34,285 nucleotides of DNA from DAIOGN01 sp036745245 (GCA_036745245.1 DAIOGN010000018.1:1-34285); one strand, 5' to 3'. Shown: positions 23,221 through 32,515, numbered from the stretch's first letter. The notes: a model not told the origin generated them from the sequence alone. Numbers and translations: made by a program.

Positions 23221-26200
23221 ATGCAGAAATCGCTGCATTGGATCGCGTTGGGTGTGGCTCTGGCGGCAGGTGCGAATTCAGTCGCGATCGCCAGCAATGT
23301 GCCGCGCTATCGATTACGCAGGCTGCCTGTGCCATTGGACTCAAGGGCTGACCTGTCCCATCAGGCTCCAAGCTCCGGCCACCGGGTTCGCTTCAACGCC
23401 GTTTCGCCCGCCTACCTTCCGGCCGCCCAGATCGGCACCACCTACCATGATCTTCAGCACGTCGCCAGCACGGGTCGACAGGTGGATGAGCAGGGCGGCA
23501 AAGTGCAAGCCAGTTGGACAAAAGCTCCGGGACCGACTGCGGCCATCCGCACCGTGAATTGGTCCCGAGCCACTGTGCAAGGCAGTCCGCAGGACTACAC
23601 GCTGAATGACGGGCGCGTGGTGAGGTACTTGTTCCTTGCTACGCTCATGATAGGCCAGGAGTTCACGGCTGTGCGGCCGGGCTTCACCAATCTGCGCAAC
23701 CGACCGGGCGGCAAAACGGTGGTGATCTACCACGATGCTCCGTTGATGGGTGGAATACAGTTCAACGAGGCGCAACTCGACCTGACGAGTGCCAGCGGGA
23801 TCTTCGCGGGTATGCCGTCGACCCTGCCGTCACGGCCATGCGATCAGCACGGCTGTGACGAGCCCATCTGGCCCAAGCAGGCGATCAGCGTGTGCGGGGC
23901 CGACATCGTTCACCACACCGTCGGCACCTACTCCGGGTATCCCGAAGAGGTCTGGTACTGGCGGGGAATCATCAACGACGGAGCCGGAAGCATCAGCTGG
24001 TCCAGCATGCCTGGGGGACTGCCCATGATGATCGATCCGATGTCCGCTGGCGTTTCCTCCGTGATCGAAACGCAGGGCGATACGGTGTACATCGTCATGG
24101 CCAAGACTGTGAACTCGTCCCTCAACGCCGACCTGGTGTACTATCGCTCCACGAATTGCGGCATCGCCTGGGGGAACATGGTCAATGTCACAGGCTTCAC
24201 GGACGACGACCCCGAAGGCCTGTTATCGGAGTTGGGCGCCGTCATTGACGAAGATGGCGAACTCCATGTGATTTACAACACGGTGCCTGCGTCGGGCGCT
24301 GATGCCCCCGTGAATCTCTACCACTGGAGCCCATCTACCGGCATCCGGATGATCACAGCGGCCACATGGTCGGATAAGTGCACTGGCCTCTGGGATCCGT
24401 GCCTGATGTCCGGCATGGCCTGCCAGGCCCGGGAGCCTGTGCTCACAGAACCCAACCTGTCGGTGAAGCCGGCTGGCTTGCATGGCATCGGGGAAGAGTT
24501 GCACTTTGCCGTTTGGACGCAGTTCGGGCCCTCCGATTCCGACTGCGCTACGATCAATTCCCAAGGCACTCTCGGGGGACACCTGAATGGCGAGATCTAC
24601 ATGTCCGTCTCCTCCAACGGCGGGCTCACCTGGGACCGGCCACAAAACATCACGGGAAGCCACACTCCCGGGTGCCTTCCCGGAGACTGCTTGAGCGAGT
24701 CGTGGGTGTCTGCGGCCGCACAGGCTGACTCCGGCCTGTATCTATCGTATATGGAGGACAAGCACGCGGGGGCAGCTACGTCTGGATTCGGCGAGTGGTC
24801 AGAAGGCCCGTACATGCTCCTGGCTCCCGAGACACGATTGCCGGTGGCGGAGGCGAGAATCGCTGCGGCGCCGGTGCAGTTCATCGATCTCAACGCCAAC
24901 CCGTTGTCGGGCACGCCCCAGACTGTAGAGGTGGTGATTCAGAACATCGGAACGGCTTCCCTTCAGTTTCAGGTGGTGGTGGCGCCGGATGAGTCGGGCC
25001 CGACCTACGTCACAGTAAATGGTGGCGCCAGCTATTCGAGCTCCATTGCGGCGGGCGGAGCACCCGAGGAGTTGCAGATTCAATTCCACACCCTGGGCCT
25101 GCCCGATCCATCCGAGCACAACTGGCGGTTGGAGGTCACGTCGAACGACCCCGAGAACGATCCGGGCCAGGGTGGCGCCGCCATCGACGTGAGTCTTCAG
25201 GTCTTTGCCGCCTCCGTCTGGCATGCCTGCACCTCCGACACACTTTCCACACTCATGCATCGCCTGCAGATTTCAAGCTGCCTGGAGTTAGGCGGCCAGG
25301 GCCACACCGGAACGGGTTTCTTCAATCTCGCCGACTCTTCGGAATGGCTGGCCTCCGGATCACCCGTCATCACGCTGAACATGGCGGGAGACTCTCTGGC
25401 CTACGACAATGCTTTCCTTACCCCCGCCGAGCGTACGCGCTCAGCCAACCGCTCGTTTCGTGCTCAATCGCCATTGTTTGTGGCGCGGGATACTGTGCTC
25501 TCCACCGGCTTCACGGGTGCGGAGCACCTGATGACGGCGGATCTCGCCTGGGGGTCGGCCACCACCACCGACTCCACCATCGGCCTGGAGTATAGATTCG
25601 TCCTGCCACGCAGCGCGGCACTCTCAGACGGAGCGTATCTCACCCTGGCCATGCACAACCGAACCGGCACACTCATCACCGGGCTATCCTTTGGGGCAAT
25701 CGCCGACTTCGACGTGACCAGACCGTCCGAGAACGAGAATGACGGGGTGGCCTCCGCATTCAACGGTCTGGTGGCCGTGCGTGGCGGGGAGGCTGACACC
25801 TCCGGTAATTTCACCCCGAATACGAACTACATTGCCCTGTTTGCGTTGACGCCTGAGGGTGGTTGCTTTCACAACGGCCAGGGAGCCGGCCAGATTCTGG
25901 ACAATGCGTTCTACCTGCAGCCCGCAGGTTTCTTCATCCCGGACTCTCTGAATGCCCTGTTTGATGAATTCGGCTCGCAGGATACCTGGCTATCTTCGCC
26001 GCACATCGACACCGGGCAGGAGTATGGGGACCTGTCGGCTATGCTGGTGTATTCGCACAACACTCAGCTCGGCGTAACCGACACCCTGCGGTGGGGATTT
26101 GGCATCACAACGTCCAAGCTCTCGTTCAACGACCTGAAGCTCAAGGTCAATGATCTCAGGCGGAGCGCCAACACCGATAGCATCGTCGCCTGCTGCGCCA

Positions 26201-26439
26201 TCGTCGTCCCGGGCGACCTGGATCTCTCTAACTCCGTCACCTCGGCGGACATCATTCTGTCAATTAACTATTGCTTCAAGGGAGGCGCCCCGCCTCTCCC
26301 CTGCCACATCAACGGCGATGTGAACTGCACCGGAACGGTCACCTCCGCGGATATCATCTACCTGGTGGGCTACGTCTTCAAGGGTGGCGACGCCCCCTGC
26401 GACATCTGCACCGACAGCCCGGTGCCGTGCATACCGTGA
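23221..26439 (+). CDS. Large secreted BNR-like protein with C-terminal dockerin repeats
   Basis: 1072 residues with a signal peptide (to about 25, SVAIAS). The N-terminal half (about 90-540) has sialidase/BNR-like signatures: YYRSTNCGIAWGNMV near 310 and SVSSNGGLTWDRP near 463, so it is probably a beta propeller. Residues about 552-662 are an immunoglobulin-like 'ASH/CARDB' segment (VEVVIQNIGTASLQF, VTSNDPEND). A further all-beta region spans about 670-990. The C-terminus (998-1072) holds a dockerin-like pair, GDLDLSNSVTSADIILSINY and GDVNCTGTVTSADIIYLVGY, each followed by FKGG. The start at 23221 is set by the leader; the ribosome site is weak. Function unknown; surface-exposed binding or glycan-related roles fit best. 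Confidence 0.82.
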   Translation: MQKSLHWIALGVALAAGANSVAIASNVPRYRLRRLPVPLDSRADLSHQAPSSGHRVRFNAVSPAYLPAAQIGTTYHDLQHVASTGRQVDEQGGKVQASWTKAPGPTAAIRTVNWSRATVQGSPQDYTLNDGRVVRYLFLATLMIGQEFTAVRPGFTNLRNRPGGKTVVIYHDAPLMGGIQFNEAQLDLTSASGIFAGMPSTLPSRPCDQHGCDEPIWPKQAISVCGADIVHHTVGTYSGYPEEVWYWRGIINDGAGSISWSSMPGGLPMMIDPMSAGVSSVIETQGDTVYIVMAKTVNSSLNADLVYYRSTNCGIAWGNMVNVTGFTDDDPEGLLSELGAVIDEDGELHVIYNTVPASGADAPVNLYHWSPSTGIRMITAATWSDKCTGLWDPCLMSGMACQAREPVLTEPNLSVKPAGLHGIGEELHFAVWTQFGPSDSDCATINSQGTLGGHLNGEIYMSVSSNGGLTWDRPQNITGSHTPGCLPGDCLSESWVSAAAQADSGLYLSYMEDKHAGAATSGFGEWSEGPYMLLAPETRLPVAEARIAAAPVQFIDLNANPLSGTPQTVEVVIQNIGTASLQFQVVVAPDESGPTYVTVNGGASYSSSIAAGGAPEELQIQFHTLGLPDPSEHNWRLEVTSNDPENDPGQGGAAIDVSLQVFAASVWHACTSDTLSTLMHRLQISSCLELGGQGHTGTGFFNLADSSEWLASGSPVITLNMAGDSLAYDNAFLTPAERTRSANRSFRAQSPLFVARDTVLSTGFTGAEHLMTADLAWGSATTTDSTIGLEYRFVLPRSAALSDGAYLTLAMHNRTGTLITGLSFGAIADFDVTRPSENENDGVASAFNGLVAVRGGEADTSGNFTPNTNYIALFALTPEGGCFHNGQGAGQILDNAFYLQPAGFFIPDSLNALFDEFGSQDTWLSSPHIDTGQEYGDLSAMLVYSHNTQLGVTDTLRWGFGITTSKLSFNDLKLKVNDLRRSANTDSIVACCAIVVPGDLDLSNSVTSADIILSINYCFKGGAPPLPCHINGDVNCTGTVTSADIIYLVGYVFKGGDAPCDICTDSPVPCIP

Positions 26440-26452
26440 TACGCTCCGGCGG

Positions 26453-27121
26453 CTAGCCTTCGACCTTCTTCTCCGCCGCCTTCTTGAGCTTGTCGTTGGC
26501 GTAGATCGCCAGATCCACGCGGCGGTTCTGCGAACGACCGGTGGCCGTGGTGTTGGTCGCCACCGGCTGGTCGGGCCCATAGCCCATCTGCGTGATGCGC
26601 GACACCATGACCTGGTGGCCCGCCAGCAGATTGGCCACCGACTGGGAGCGACGGCGTGACAGATCCATGTTGAAGTCGCGCGTGCCCGTGGAGTCGGTGT
26701 GTCCCTCCACCAGGATCTCGGTGTCGGGGTACTTGTTGAGAATCCCGGCCAGTCGCGCGAGATTGTCCTGAGCGACCGGCTTCACGTCGTACTTGTTCAC
26801 GTCGAACAGAAGCCCCGAATCGAACGTAATCTTGATCCCTTCGCCGATGCGCTCCACCTTGGCGCCCTCGATGTCGCGCTCGATCTCGGCCGCCTGCTTG
26901 TCCATGTAGTTGCCAATGAGAGCGCCTGCCGTGCCTCCCACGGCGGCCCCGATGATGGCACCCACCGCGGTGTTCCCCGCCGCATTACCAATCACACCCC
27001 CGATGACGGCCCCCGAGGCGGCTCCGATCACGGCGCCCTTCTCGGTGTTGCTCATCGAGGAGCAACCGGCGATCGCCAAAGAAAGTGCAAGGATGAATCC
27101 GATTCGCAGGAACTGCTTCAT
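26453..27121 (-). CDS. OmpA-family lipoprotein with glycine zipper
   Basis: 222 residues. Lipobox LSLAIAGC puts the lipidated Cys at 20. Residues 27-72 are a glycine-zipper region (GAASGAVIGGVIGNAAG, GAIIGAAVGGTAGALIG) that probably inserts in a membrane. Residues about 95-210 are an OmpA C-terminal peptidoglycan-binding domain with VEGHTDSTGTRDFNMDLS, R158 in SRRRSQSV, and NRRVDL. D143 and R158 match the pair that binds diaminopimelate in OmpA. It anchors the outer membrane to the wall. It is 32 bases downstream of the DUF4136 gene, with AAGGAG before its ATG, and converges on the dockerin gene 13 bases away. Confidence 0.92.
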   Translation of the reverse strand: MKQFLRIGFILALSLAIAGCSSMSNTEKGAVIGAASGAVIGGVIGNAAGNTAVGAIIGAAVGGTAGALIGNYMDKQAAEIERDIEGAKVERIGEGIKITFDSGLLFDVNKYDVKPVAQDNLARLAGILNKYPDTEILVEGHTDSTGTRDFNMDLSRRRSQSVANLLAGHQVMVSRITQMGYGPDQPVATNTTATGRSQNRRVDLAIYANDKLKKAAEKKVEG

Positions 27122-27153
27122 GATCCAGACTCCTTCATGGTTCGGCCCATGAA

Positions 27154-27699
27154 CTAACGGGGTGCGCCGGTAGCGGGCGGGTACTCCGCCATGATCTTTT
27201 TCACGACTTCACGGATGGTGTTGTCGGTCTTGTCCTGATTGGGAGCGTTCACCACACCTGTGCTCCAGCCGCGCCACAGGAGCTCTTTCGTCTTGGCATC
27301 CACCAGGTCGATCACCAGCGTGCCACCTTTGAAGGTCTCCGGCGTTCCCTGCTGGTCTTTGTAATTCGCCTGCGGGGCGTAGGTATAGCCCCACACCCCG
27401 GGCTGGATGGAGTCCGTCTTTCCCGCGTAGTAGGCCACGAGAAGGTCGGGAGTCTGTTCATTGCGCATGAGCCCGCGGTTCTTCATGGCCCAATCCACGG
27501 CATCTTCGATGGACGTGCGATTGGCAGGATTCTGCGCCAGCGGACCGATGTCCTCGGCGCGTGGCTCGGGAAGCCAGTTCCAGCTGCGATAGTTCGACCA
27601 CAGTCCGGAGAGGCTGTAGTCCATGAAGACCGCGGAGCTGGCACAGCCGCCCACAATCGCCACCGCCAGAAGCAGAGTTACAAGCCGCCAGGATTTCAT
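27154..27699 (-). CDS. DUF4136 lipoprotein
   Basis: 181 residues with lipobox LAVAIVGGC (Cys19) and a DUF4136-type domain: a FMDYSLSGLWSNYRSWNWLP start, a middle IEDAVDWAMKNRGL helix and LLVAYYAGKTD, then GTLVIDLVDAKTKELLWRGWSTG and a C-terminal IREVVKKIMAEYPP helix. This pattern (an ancient lipoprotein fold of unknown ligand) is common next to envelope genes. AAGGAGG lies eight bases before the ATG. It is the first gene of a two-gene operon with the OmpA lipoprotein. Confidence 0.88.
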   Translation of the reverse strand: MKSWRLVTLLLAVAIVGGCASSAVFMDYSLSGLWSNYRSWNWLPEPRAEDIGPLAQNPANRTSIEDAVDWAMKNRGLMRNEQTPDLLVAYYAGKTDSIQPGVWGYTYAPQANYKDQQGTPETFKGGTLVIDLVDAKTKELLWRGWSTGVVNAPNQDKTDNTIREVVKKIMAEYPPATGAPR

Positions 27700-27782
27700 G
27701 AGGAATCCTCCTTGATGTATTGGATGTATACAGAGACGATTCTACCGAAGTCCGCGTGGGTCAAGTCGGATCCGCCGCGGAG

Positions 27783-28400
27783 CTAGCGGGACGTGGCGCG
27801 GTGTGTACGCTCGTAGTGCCTGCGCGACTTGGCCCGATTGCCGCAGACCGACATGTCGCACCAAAGACGGCTGCCATTCTTGCTCTCGTCGATGAAGAGC
27901 CACGTGCACTTGTCGCCACCACACCGGCGCAGTCGCGCGCTCTGCGGATGGGTGAGCAGGCAGGCGGCCGAATACACGATGGGCCAGACCAGTCGGTCGG
28001 GAGACACCTCGTCCTGCCACGCCAGAACCACGCCCTGGGGAGTGGGCTGAAGCTCGAGGTGTGTCGTGGCCACCGCCAGTTGCAGGTTGAGGAACTCCAG
28101 GGCATCGGTCTCGGGAATCGCTCCGGCGGCGCGGGTGGAGAGCAGCCTGAAGATGCGCAGTCGCAGGGCCTTCGCAGATTCGAGGGCGAGTGCGGAAGCG
28201 GCGGGGTTTGTCGCCGCCCATGACAGGAGCCGCTCACGAAGCGGGCCCTCCACGACGCCATGCTTCGTGCTCCATTCCACCCAGCGCGGGAAGTCCACGA
28301 GGCTGTCGAGCTGCTGCTCCAGCCTGTAATTCTCCACTGTGTTGGAGAAGAGAAGGCAGAGCCATCTGCCTGAGGCCCTTGACCTTGTGATGTCGGTCAT
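27783..28400 (-). CDS. CGNR zinc-finger (ABATE-type) transcriptional regulator
   Basis: 205 residues. The N-terminal 150 form a helical/beta sensor region of the ABATE type (LCLLFSNTVENY start). The C-terminus has the CGNR zinc finger: C160 (LRRCGGDKC165TWLF), C181 (LWCDMSVC186GNR) followed by the basic KSRRHYERTH. Members are presumed DNA-binding regulators. It is transcribed away from the beta-helix gene at 28605. The 204-base space between them contains an operator-like dyad, so it may repress itself and that gene; this is inference. A GGGGGAG about 11 bases upstream is the probable ribosome site. Confidence 0.88.
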   Translation of the reverse strand: MTDITRSRASGRWLCLLFSNTVENYRLEQQLDSLVDFPRWVEWSTKHGVVEGPLRERLLSWAATNPAASALALESAKALRLRIFRLLSTRAAGAIPETDALEFLNLQLAVATTHLELQPTPQGVVLAWQDEVSPDRLVWPIVYSAACLLTHPQSARLRRCGGDKCTWLFIDESKNGSRLWCDMSVCGNRAKSRRHYERTHRATSR

Positions 28401-28435
28401 CTAATGGCGCTCCCCCTTGCGTGGAAGGCCCGCAT

Positions 28436-28461
28436 AACTATCAAAATTCATATTGACAGTT
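28436..28461. promoter_or_regulatory. Operator-like dyad with embedded -35 in the CGNR/beta-helix divergent region
   Basis: AACTATCA (28436-28443), ten bases, TGACAGTT (28454-28461): inverted repeat with 7 of 8 positions matching. A consensus TTGACA (28453-28458) overlaps the right arm, but the best TATAAC is 22 bases further, so promoter spacing is poor. A second dyad, ATAACC (28491-28496) / GGTTAT (28506-28511), with another ATAACC at 28482-28487, lies just downstream. Confidence 0.45.
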
Positions 28462-28604
28462 AGGTGGCTGACTCGCATTGTATAACCACTATAACCAACA
28501 TAGAAGGTTATGTGGGAATAGTCAAGGGTCGTCGCAGTCATACCCGTGCTGCCCGTCCCACACAATCACTCCTTTCGGCCGTCCCGCCCGGCAGGAGGTC
28601 CGTT

Positions 28605-30248
28605 TTGAAAACTTTGGTCCGCTTTCTGCCCTGTGCAGCTGTCTGTGTGCTGAGTTCACAGGCCGTCGCTGCCGTAATCAACGTGCCCCTGGACTTCCCC
28701 ACCATCCAGCAGGCCGTCTCGGCTGCCGGTCTCCTCGACACGGTACTCGTGGCACCGGGAGTGTATCAGGAAAACGTGATGGTGCTGGGCAAGTCTATCA
28801 CGCTGGCCAGCCACTACCTGCTCGATGGCAATCCGGCCCATGTGCTCAACACCGTGATCGACGCTTCGCAGCCGACACATCCCGACACGGCCAGCGCCGT
28901 GATCCTGGACCACTCCGCTTCCGGTGTGCTGTGTGGCTTCACGCTCACAGGTGGCACGGGCACTCGCTGGTTCGACGTGTCCGACGGAAACTTCTTTCGC
29001 GAAGGTGGCGGGGTGCTCACCGAGGGAGGCTCGCCCACCATTCGCGACAACGTCATCATCGGCAATCGTGCCACCGACAAGTCCACCACCACATCGGCCG
29101 GCGGCGGGGGCCTGCGTTCCGGCTTCGGACTGGGAGCCGGAGTCAGCATCGTCCACAATGTATTCGCATACAACGAGGGATTGTATGGCGGGGCCGTCGT
29201 CCTCTTCCACAACCCCGGATCGTTTCGCAACAACATCGTGTATCGGAACCGCGGCGGTCAGGACTTCGGCGGCGGCGGTGTATGGTACGCGGCCTCCGTG
29301 GGCACCAGCACCTTCTCCAACAACGATTACATCGACAACCACAGCACGACAGACGGCGGCGGCCTCCTGATCTGGAACGCCACGGCCATCGTGATTAACA
29401 GCATTGCGCGCGGCAATACGGCGATTACAGGTCCCCAGATCCGCCTGCGCTCGGGCGCGGCCGCCAGCACCGTGACCTACAGCGACGTGCAGGGCGGATT
29501 CACCGGCACGGGCAATATCGATATAGATCCGCTGTTCGACGGGCCGCTCTTCTATCTCCAGGGGGCTTCACCCTGCATCGACACGGGCGATCCTGCGCCT
29601 GCGCTCAACGATCCGGAAGACACGGGCAACCCGGGAATGGCGTTGCCTCCGGCCCTCGGCACGGTGCACAGCGACATGGGAGCTGCGGGCGGTCCCGACG
29701 CGGCGCCCTTCCCCGACTTCAACTCGCCACAGGGCTATCTCGAACCGGACACGCTCAACTTTGACACGGTGGCCGTAGATTCTGCCGGGCTCCTCCAGGC
29801 GGTTCTGGGCAAGCTCCAATTCGGGATCGTTCCGGTGGACAGTGTGCGCTTTGCGGGAGACGCATCGCTCTCCGCCCTGGACATCCCGGACCTCATTGGG
29901 CCGCTGGGCTCGGGCCCGTTGGACTCCTTTTCGGTGCAGTGGGTTCCGGTCACCTACGGTCCTCTGGCGGCCACACTCCTGTTGTATCACGGCGACGTAT
30001 CGGCGACCAATCCTCTGACGGCGGTGGTCCGTGGCCACGCCCCCGGCAAGACCGGTGACACCAACTTCGACGGCGTGATCACCTCCGCCGACATCATCCA
30101 CCTGGTGAACTATGTCTTCAAAGGCGGGTTGCCGCCCCGCCCCGTGCCCCGTTCGGGCGACGTGGACTGCTCGGGGACCATCACCTCGGCCGACATCATC
30201 GTGCTGGTCAATTACGTGTTCAAGGGAGGAGCCGCCCCCTGCATCTGA
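28605..30248 (+). CDS. Secreted right-handed beta-helix protein with C-terminal dockerin repeats
   Basis: 547 residues, TTG start with GGAGG six bases upstream; signal peptide to about 23 (SSQAVAA). The start of the mature protein, INVPLDFPTIQQAV with VLVAPGVYQENV, is the signature opening of the DUF1565/CASH parallel beta-helix. Repeated turns (GGGVLTEGGSPTIRDNVIIG, GGAVVLFHNPGSFRNNIVY) follow to about 330, ending CIDTGDPAPALNDPED. Then come an Ig-like segment (about 385-475) and a dockerin-like pair at 484-547 (GDTNFDGVITSADII, GDVDCSGTITSADII). Such helices are often polysaccharide lyases or adhesins; no catalytic residues were recognised. Control by the divergent CGNR regulator is likely. 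Confidence 0.85.
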   Translation: MKTLVRFLPCAAVCVLSSQAVAAVINVPLDFPTIQQAVSAAGLLDTVLVAPGVYQENVMVLGKSITLASHYLLDGNPAHVLNTVIDASQPTHPDTASAVILDHSASGVLCGFTLTGGTGTRWFDVSDGNFFREGGGVLTEGGSPTIRDNVIIGNRATDKSTTTSAGGGGLRSGFGLGAGVSIVHNVFAYNEGLYGGAVVLFHNPGSFRNNIVYRNRGGQDFGGGGVWYAASVGTSTFSNNDYIDNHSTTDGGGLLIWNATAIVINSIARGNTAITGPQIRLRSGAAASTVTYSDVQGGFTGTGNIDIDPLFDGPLFYLQGASPCIDTGDPAPALNDPEDTGNPGMALPPALGTVHSDMGAAGGPDAAPFPDFNSPQGYLEPDTLNFDTVAVDSAGLLQAVLGKLQFGIVPVDSVRFAGDASLSALDIPDLIGPLGSGPLDSFSVQWVPVTYGPLAATLLLYHGDVSATNPLTAVVRGHAPGKTGDTNFDGVITSADIIHLVNYVFKGGLPPRPVPRSGDVDCSGTITSADIIVLVNYVFKGGAAPCI

Positions 30249-30265
30249 AACCCCGCGCCCCACAA

Positions 30266-30294
30266 GGCCTTCCGGGGGTCTCAACCCCGGGGCC
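30266..30294 (+). terminator. GC hairpin after the beta-helix gene (weak terminator)
   Basis: GGCC (30266-30269) with GGCC (30291-30294) and CCGGGGGT with ACCCCGG form an imperfect stem with one bulge. No T-tract follows, so it may act only with Rho or as an mRNA end. Confidence 0.3.
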
Positions 30295-30332
30295 GCCCGT
30301 GTCGATAACGGCACTATAGGGAGGCGTATGCC

Positions 30333-30599
30333 ATGGCGCAGGCCAAGTTGACACGCAAGCCGGTGAAGATGAGAGTGCTCAAGCTCGATTCGCACCGCAT
30401 CAACGATTCGGAGCGGCTGGACAACTGGGACACCATCTGGGCGAAGGTGTACGAGTTGCGCCTGGCGATCAGCCGGGCACGCCACTCCGGTCAGGTCATC
30501 ACGACGAACATGATGGAAGAATACGAACAGGCACGGAACACCGAACGCCAGTTCTTCTGGGACAACTTCTACGAGCAGAACAACGAATCCAGCGAATAG
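30333..30599 (+). CDS. Small acidic/basic protein of unknown function
   Basis: 88 residues, no signal peptide or TM segment, mostly helical by composition. A basic start (MAQAKLTRKPVKMRVLKL) is followed by an amphipathic region with many Arg/Asp/Glu and Trp (LDNWDTIWAKVYELRLAISRAR) and an acidic C-terminus. GGGAGG stands about eight bases before the ATG at 30333; an out-of-frame ATG at 30328 would give only a short peptide. Not recognised. It sits between two stem-loops, so it is probably monocistronic. Confidence 0.6.
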   Translation: MAQAKLTRKPVKMRVLKLDSHRINDSERLDNWDTIWAKVYELRLAISRARHSGQVITTNMMEEYEQARNTERQFFWDNFYEQNNESSE

Positions 30600-30625
30600 C
30601 CCGGCCGTCTGACCTGCGGCCGGGC
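30599..30625 (+). terminator. Stem-loop at the end of the 88-residue gene
   Basis: A perfect 9-bp stem (GCCCGGCCG 30599-30607, CGGCCGGGC 30617-30625) with a nine-base loop starts on the last base of the stop codon. No U-tract follows, so termination is possible but unproven. Confidence 0.4.
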
Positions 30626-30682
30626 GCTTGACCTCCGCCCTCTCCCCGGCGAACTTGTCGGGGTTCCGAGGGGGGACAGGTC

Positions 30683-32515
30683 ATGGCCATTCAGGGTCGA
30701 TTCCTTTCTATAGAACACATCTCGAGCCGGGCTCTCGCCACGCTCCGGCGCTTTCCATTTACGCTGTGCTGTGCACTCGTGGGCACGATCACGGGAATCT
30801 ACCTGATCGAACTCGATGGGGTGCAGTTTCCCGAGGTCGGTCTCAGGCTCCTGTTCTCCTGCGCGCTCGGGCTACCCTTGTTCACCGCACTCACCCTCCT
30901 GGCCGAACGAAGCTCCTGGTCGGCGGCCACCAAACGGCTCTTCCCCGCCGTCGGCCTGCTTCTCCTCGCGGCCTATTATTTCAGTCTGCCCGACCGCGTC
31001 ACGGGCCCGTTGATCCATCCGCTTCGCTTCCTTCTTTTGGCACTCGGGGCGCACTTCATGGTGGCGTTTCTGCCGTTTCTGGGACGCGACGACCGCGAAG
31101 GGTTCTGGCAGTACAACCGGGCTCTCTTTCTCCGCATTCTCCTGGCGAACATTTACTTTAACGTACTGTTCGCGGGCCTGGCGTTGGCCCTGGTCGCCGC
31201 CGACCAGCTGTTCGGCCTCGACGTGCAGCCACGCACCTACCCTCAACTGGGCGTCCTGTTGGTGGGCCTGTTCCAGACCTGGATATTTCTGGCCGGCATT
31301 CCTGAACGGCTGGACGATCTCAATCGCAGCACGGAGTACCCTCCCGGCCTCAAGGTCTTCACGCAGTTCATCCTGCTTCCCCTGGTCATCCTGTACTTCG
31401 TGATCCTGATCACCTACGAGGGGAAGATCCTGGTCACCGGGGACTGGCCTCAGGGCTGGGTGGCGCACCTGGTGCTGTGGTATTCCGTGGCGTCCATCTT
31501 GTCGCTGCTCCTGTTGCACCCGCTGCAGACTCAGGCGGGCAACCGCTGGATCACCACGTTCGGCACCTGGTTCTTCCGGGGGCTCGTGCCGCTTCTGGTG
31601 ATGCTCTACATCGCCATCTATCAACGCATCGCAGAGTACGGCGTCACGGTGAATCGATTCCTCGTGGTGAACATGGCCGTGGGCCTGACCCTGGTGGTGC
31701 TGTACTTCGTCCTGGGTCGAAAGCGCGACATACGTTTCATCCCGATCGTGTTGTTTATACTCTGCCTGCTGTCGGCGTACGGCCCCTTCAGCGCGTTCGC
31801 GGTGGCCGAGCGCAGTCAGCGCACGCGGCTCACCGAGTACCTCACCCGCAATGGGCTCCTTGTGGAGGGAAAAATCAGCGCGGCCGCCTCCGTGCCCTCC
31901 GAAGAAGACCAGCGTGAGATGAGCAGCATCATGAGTTACCTCTGGGAGTTTCACGGACCCGACGCGTTCCGGGATTGGGTGGAGCCGGCCCGGCTCGCAA
32001 GACTGGCCACGGACTCCGTCCCCGAGTGGCGCGACACGCTCTCGGCAAGCCTGGGCTTTACCTATCAGTCCAGCTGGCGCATGGAGGGCGACCGGATGCA
32101 TTTCTACTTCACCTCCGACGAGGCGCGGCGCGCTCCGCTCACGCTATCCGGCTGGACCTACCTGGTAGATTACACCTGGGGCGGAGCGCACGATTCGGTG
32201 CGCGCCTATGTGCTGGGAGCCGACTCCTGTTTCGTGACCTTCGACACCAGTTCTCTTCAGATCACACTTTCCACCGGGGCCGATCGTGCTACCGCAGTGC
32301 CCGCCGCCACGCTGCCACTGGCCGAACGCATCGTGGAGCTGCGCGCCTCCGCGGGCGAGTCCCCCTGCGACCCGGCACGCATGACGTTTTCAGGCGACCC
32401 GGCGGGCAGGCCTTCCGAGTGGCACTTCGACCAGATCTCAGGTTCGATCGAAGACGGTGAGAGCCAGGTGACCTATCTGCGTGCACGAATACTCGTGGGG
32501 CCCGGCGGCACGTAG
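30683..32515 (+). CDS. DUF4153 multi-pass membrane protein with soluble C-terminal domain
   Basis: 610 residues. About twelve TM helices fill residues 20-385. The segment around YGVTVNRFLVVNMAVGLTLV and YFVLGRKRDIRFIPIVL is characteristic of DUF4153, an uncharacterised family of integral membrane proteins. The remaining ~220 residues are soluble and begin with an EYLTRNGLLVEGKI helix, a feature many family members share; the later part is beta-rich and would lie outside the membrane. GGGGGG and AGG precede the ATG at 30683, and a small CCCCG/CGGGG hairpin (30644-30663) lies in the leader. Function unknown. Neighbours do not identify a partner. Confidence 0.82.
   Translation: MAIQGRFLSIEHISSRALATLRRFPFTLCCALVGTITGIYLIELDGVQFPEVGLRLLFSCALGLPLFTALTLLAERSSWSAATKRLFPAVGLLLLAAYYFSLPDRVTGPLIHPLRFLLLALGAHFMVAFLPFLGRDDREGFWQYNRALFLRILLANIYFNVLFAGLALALVAADQLFGLDVQPRTYPQLGVLLVGLFQTWIFLAGIPERLDDLNRSTEYPPGLKVFTQFILLPLVILYFVILITYEGKILVTGDWPQGWVAHLVLWYSVASILSLLLLHPLQTQAGNRWITTFGTWFFRGLVPLLVMLYIAIYQRIAEYGVTVNRFLVVNMAVGLTLVVLYFVLGRKRDIRFIPIVLFILCLLSAYGPFSAFAVAERSQRTRLTEYLTRNGLLVEGKISAAASVPSEEDQREMSSIMSYLWEFHGPDAFRDWVEPARLARLATDSVPEWRDTLSASLGFTYQSSWRMEGDRMHFYFTSDEARRAPLTLSGWTYLVDYTWGGAHDSVRAYVLGADSCFVTFDTSSLQITLSTGADRATAVPAATLPLAERIVELRASAGESPCDPARMTFSGDPAGRPSEWHFDQISGSIEDGESQVTYLRARILVGPGGT

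Noticed and set aside
26205..26400. Repeated DNA blocks (also at 30055-30240 and 33215-33400) that could suggest CRISPR or mobile repeats
   Set aside because: They are the paired dockerin modules within coding sequence and keep the reading frame; no regular spacers.
27739..27764. TTGACC and TAGAAT upstream of the DUF4136 gene as a promoter
   Set aside because: The hexamers are only 14 bases apart, too short for a sigma70-type promoter. The real promoter of this operon was not identified.
30644..30663. CCCCG/CGGGG hairpin before the DUF4153 gene as a riboswitch
   Set aside because: Only a five-base-pair stem, with no conserved aptamer features; mentioned only as a leader hairpin.
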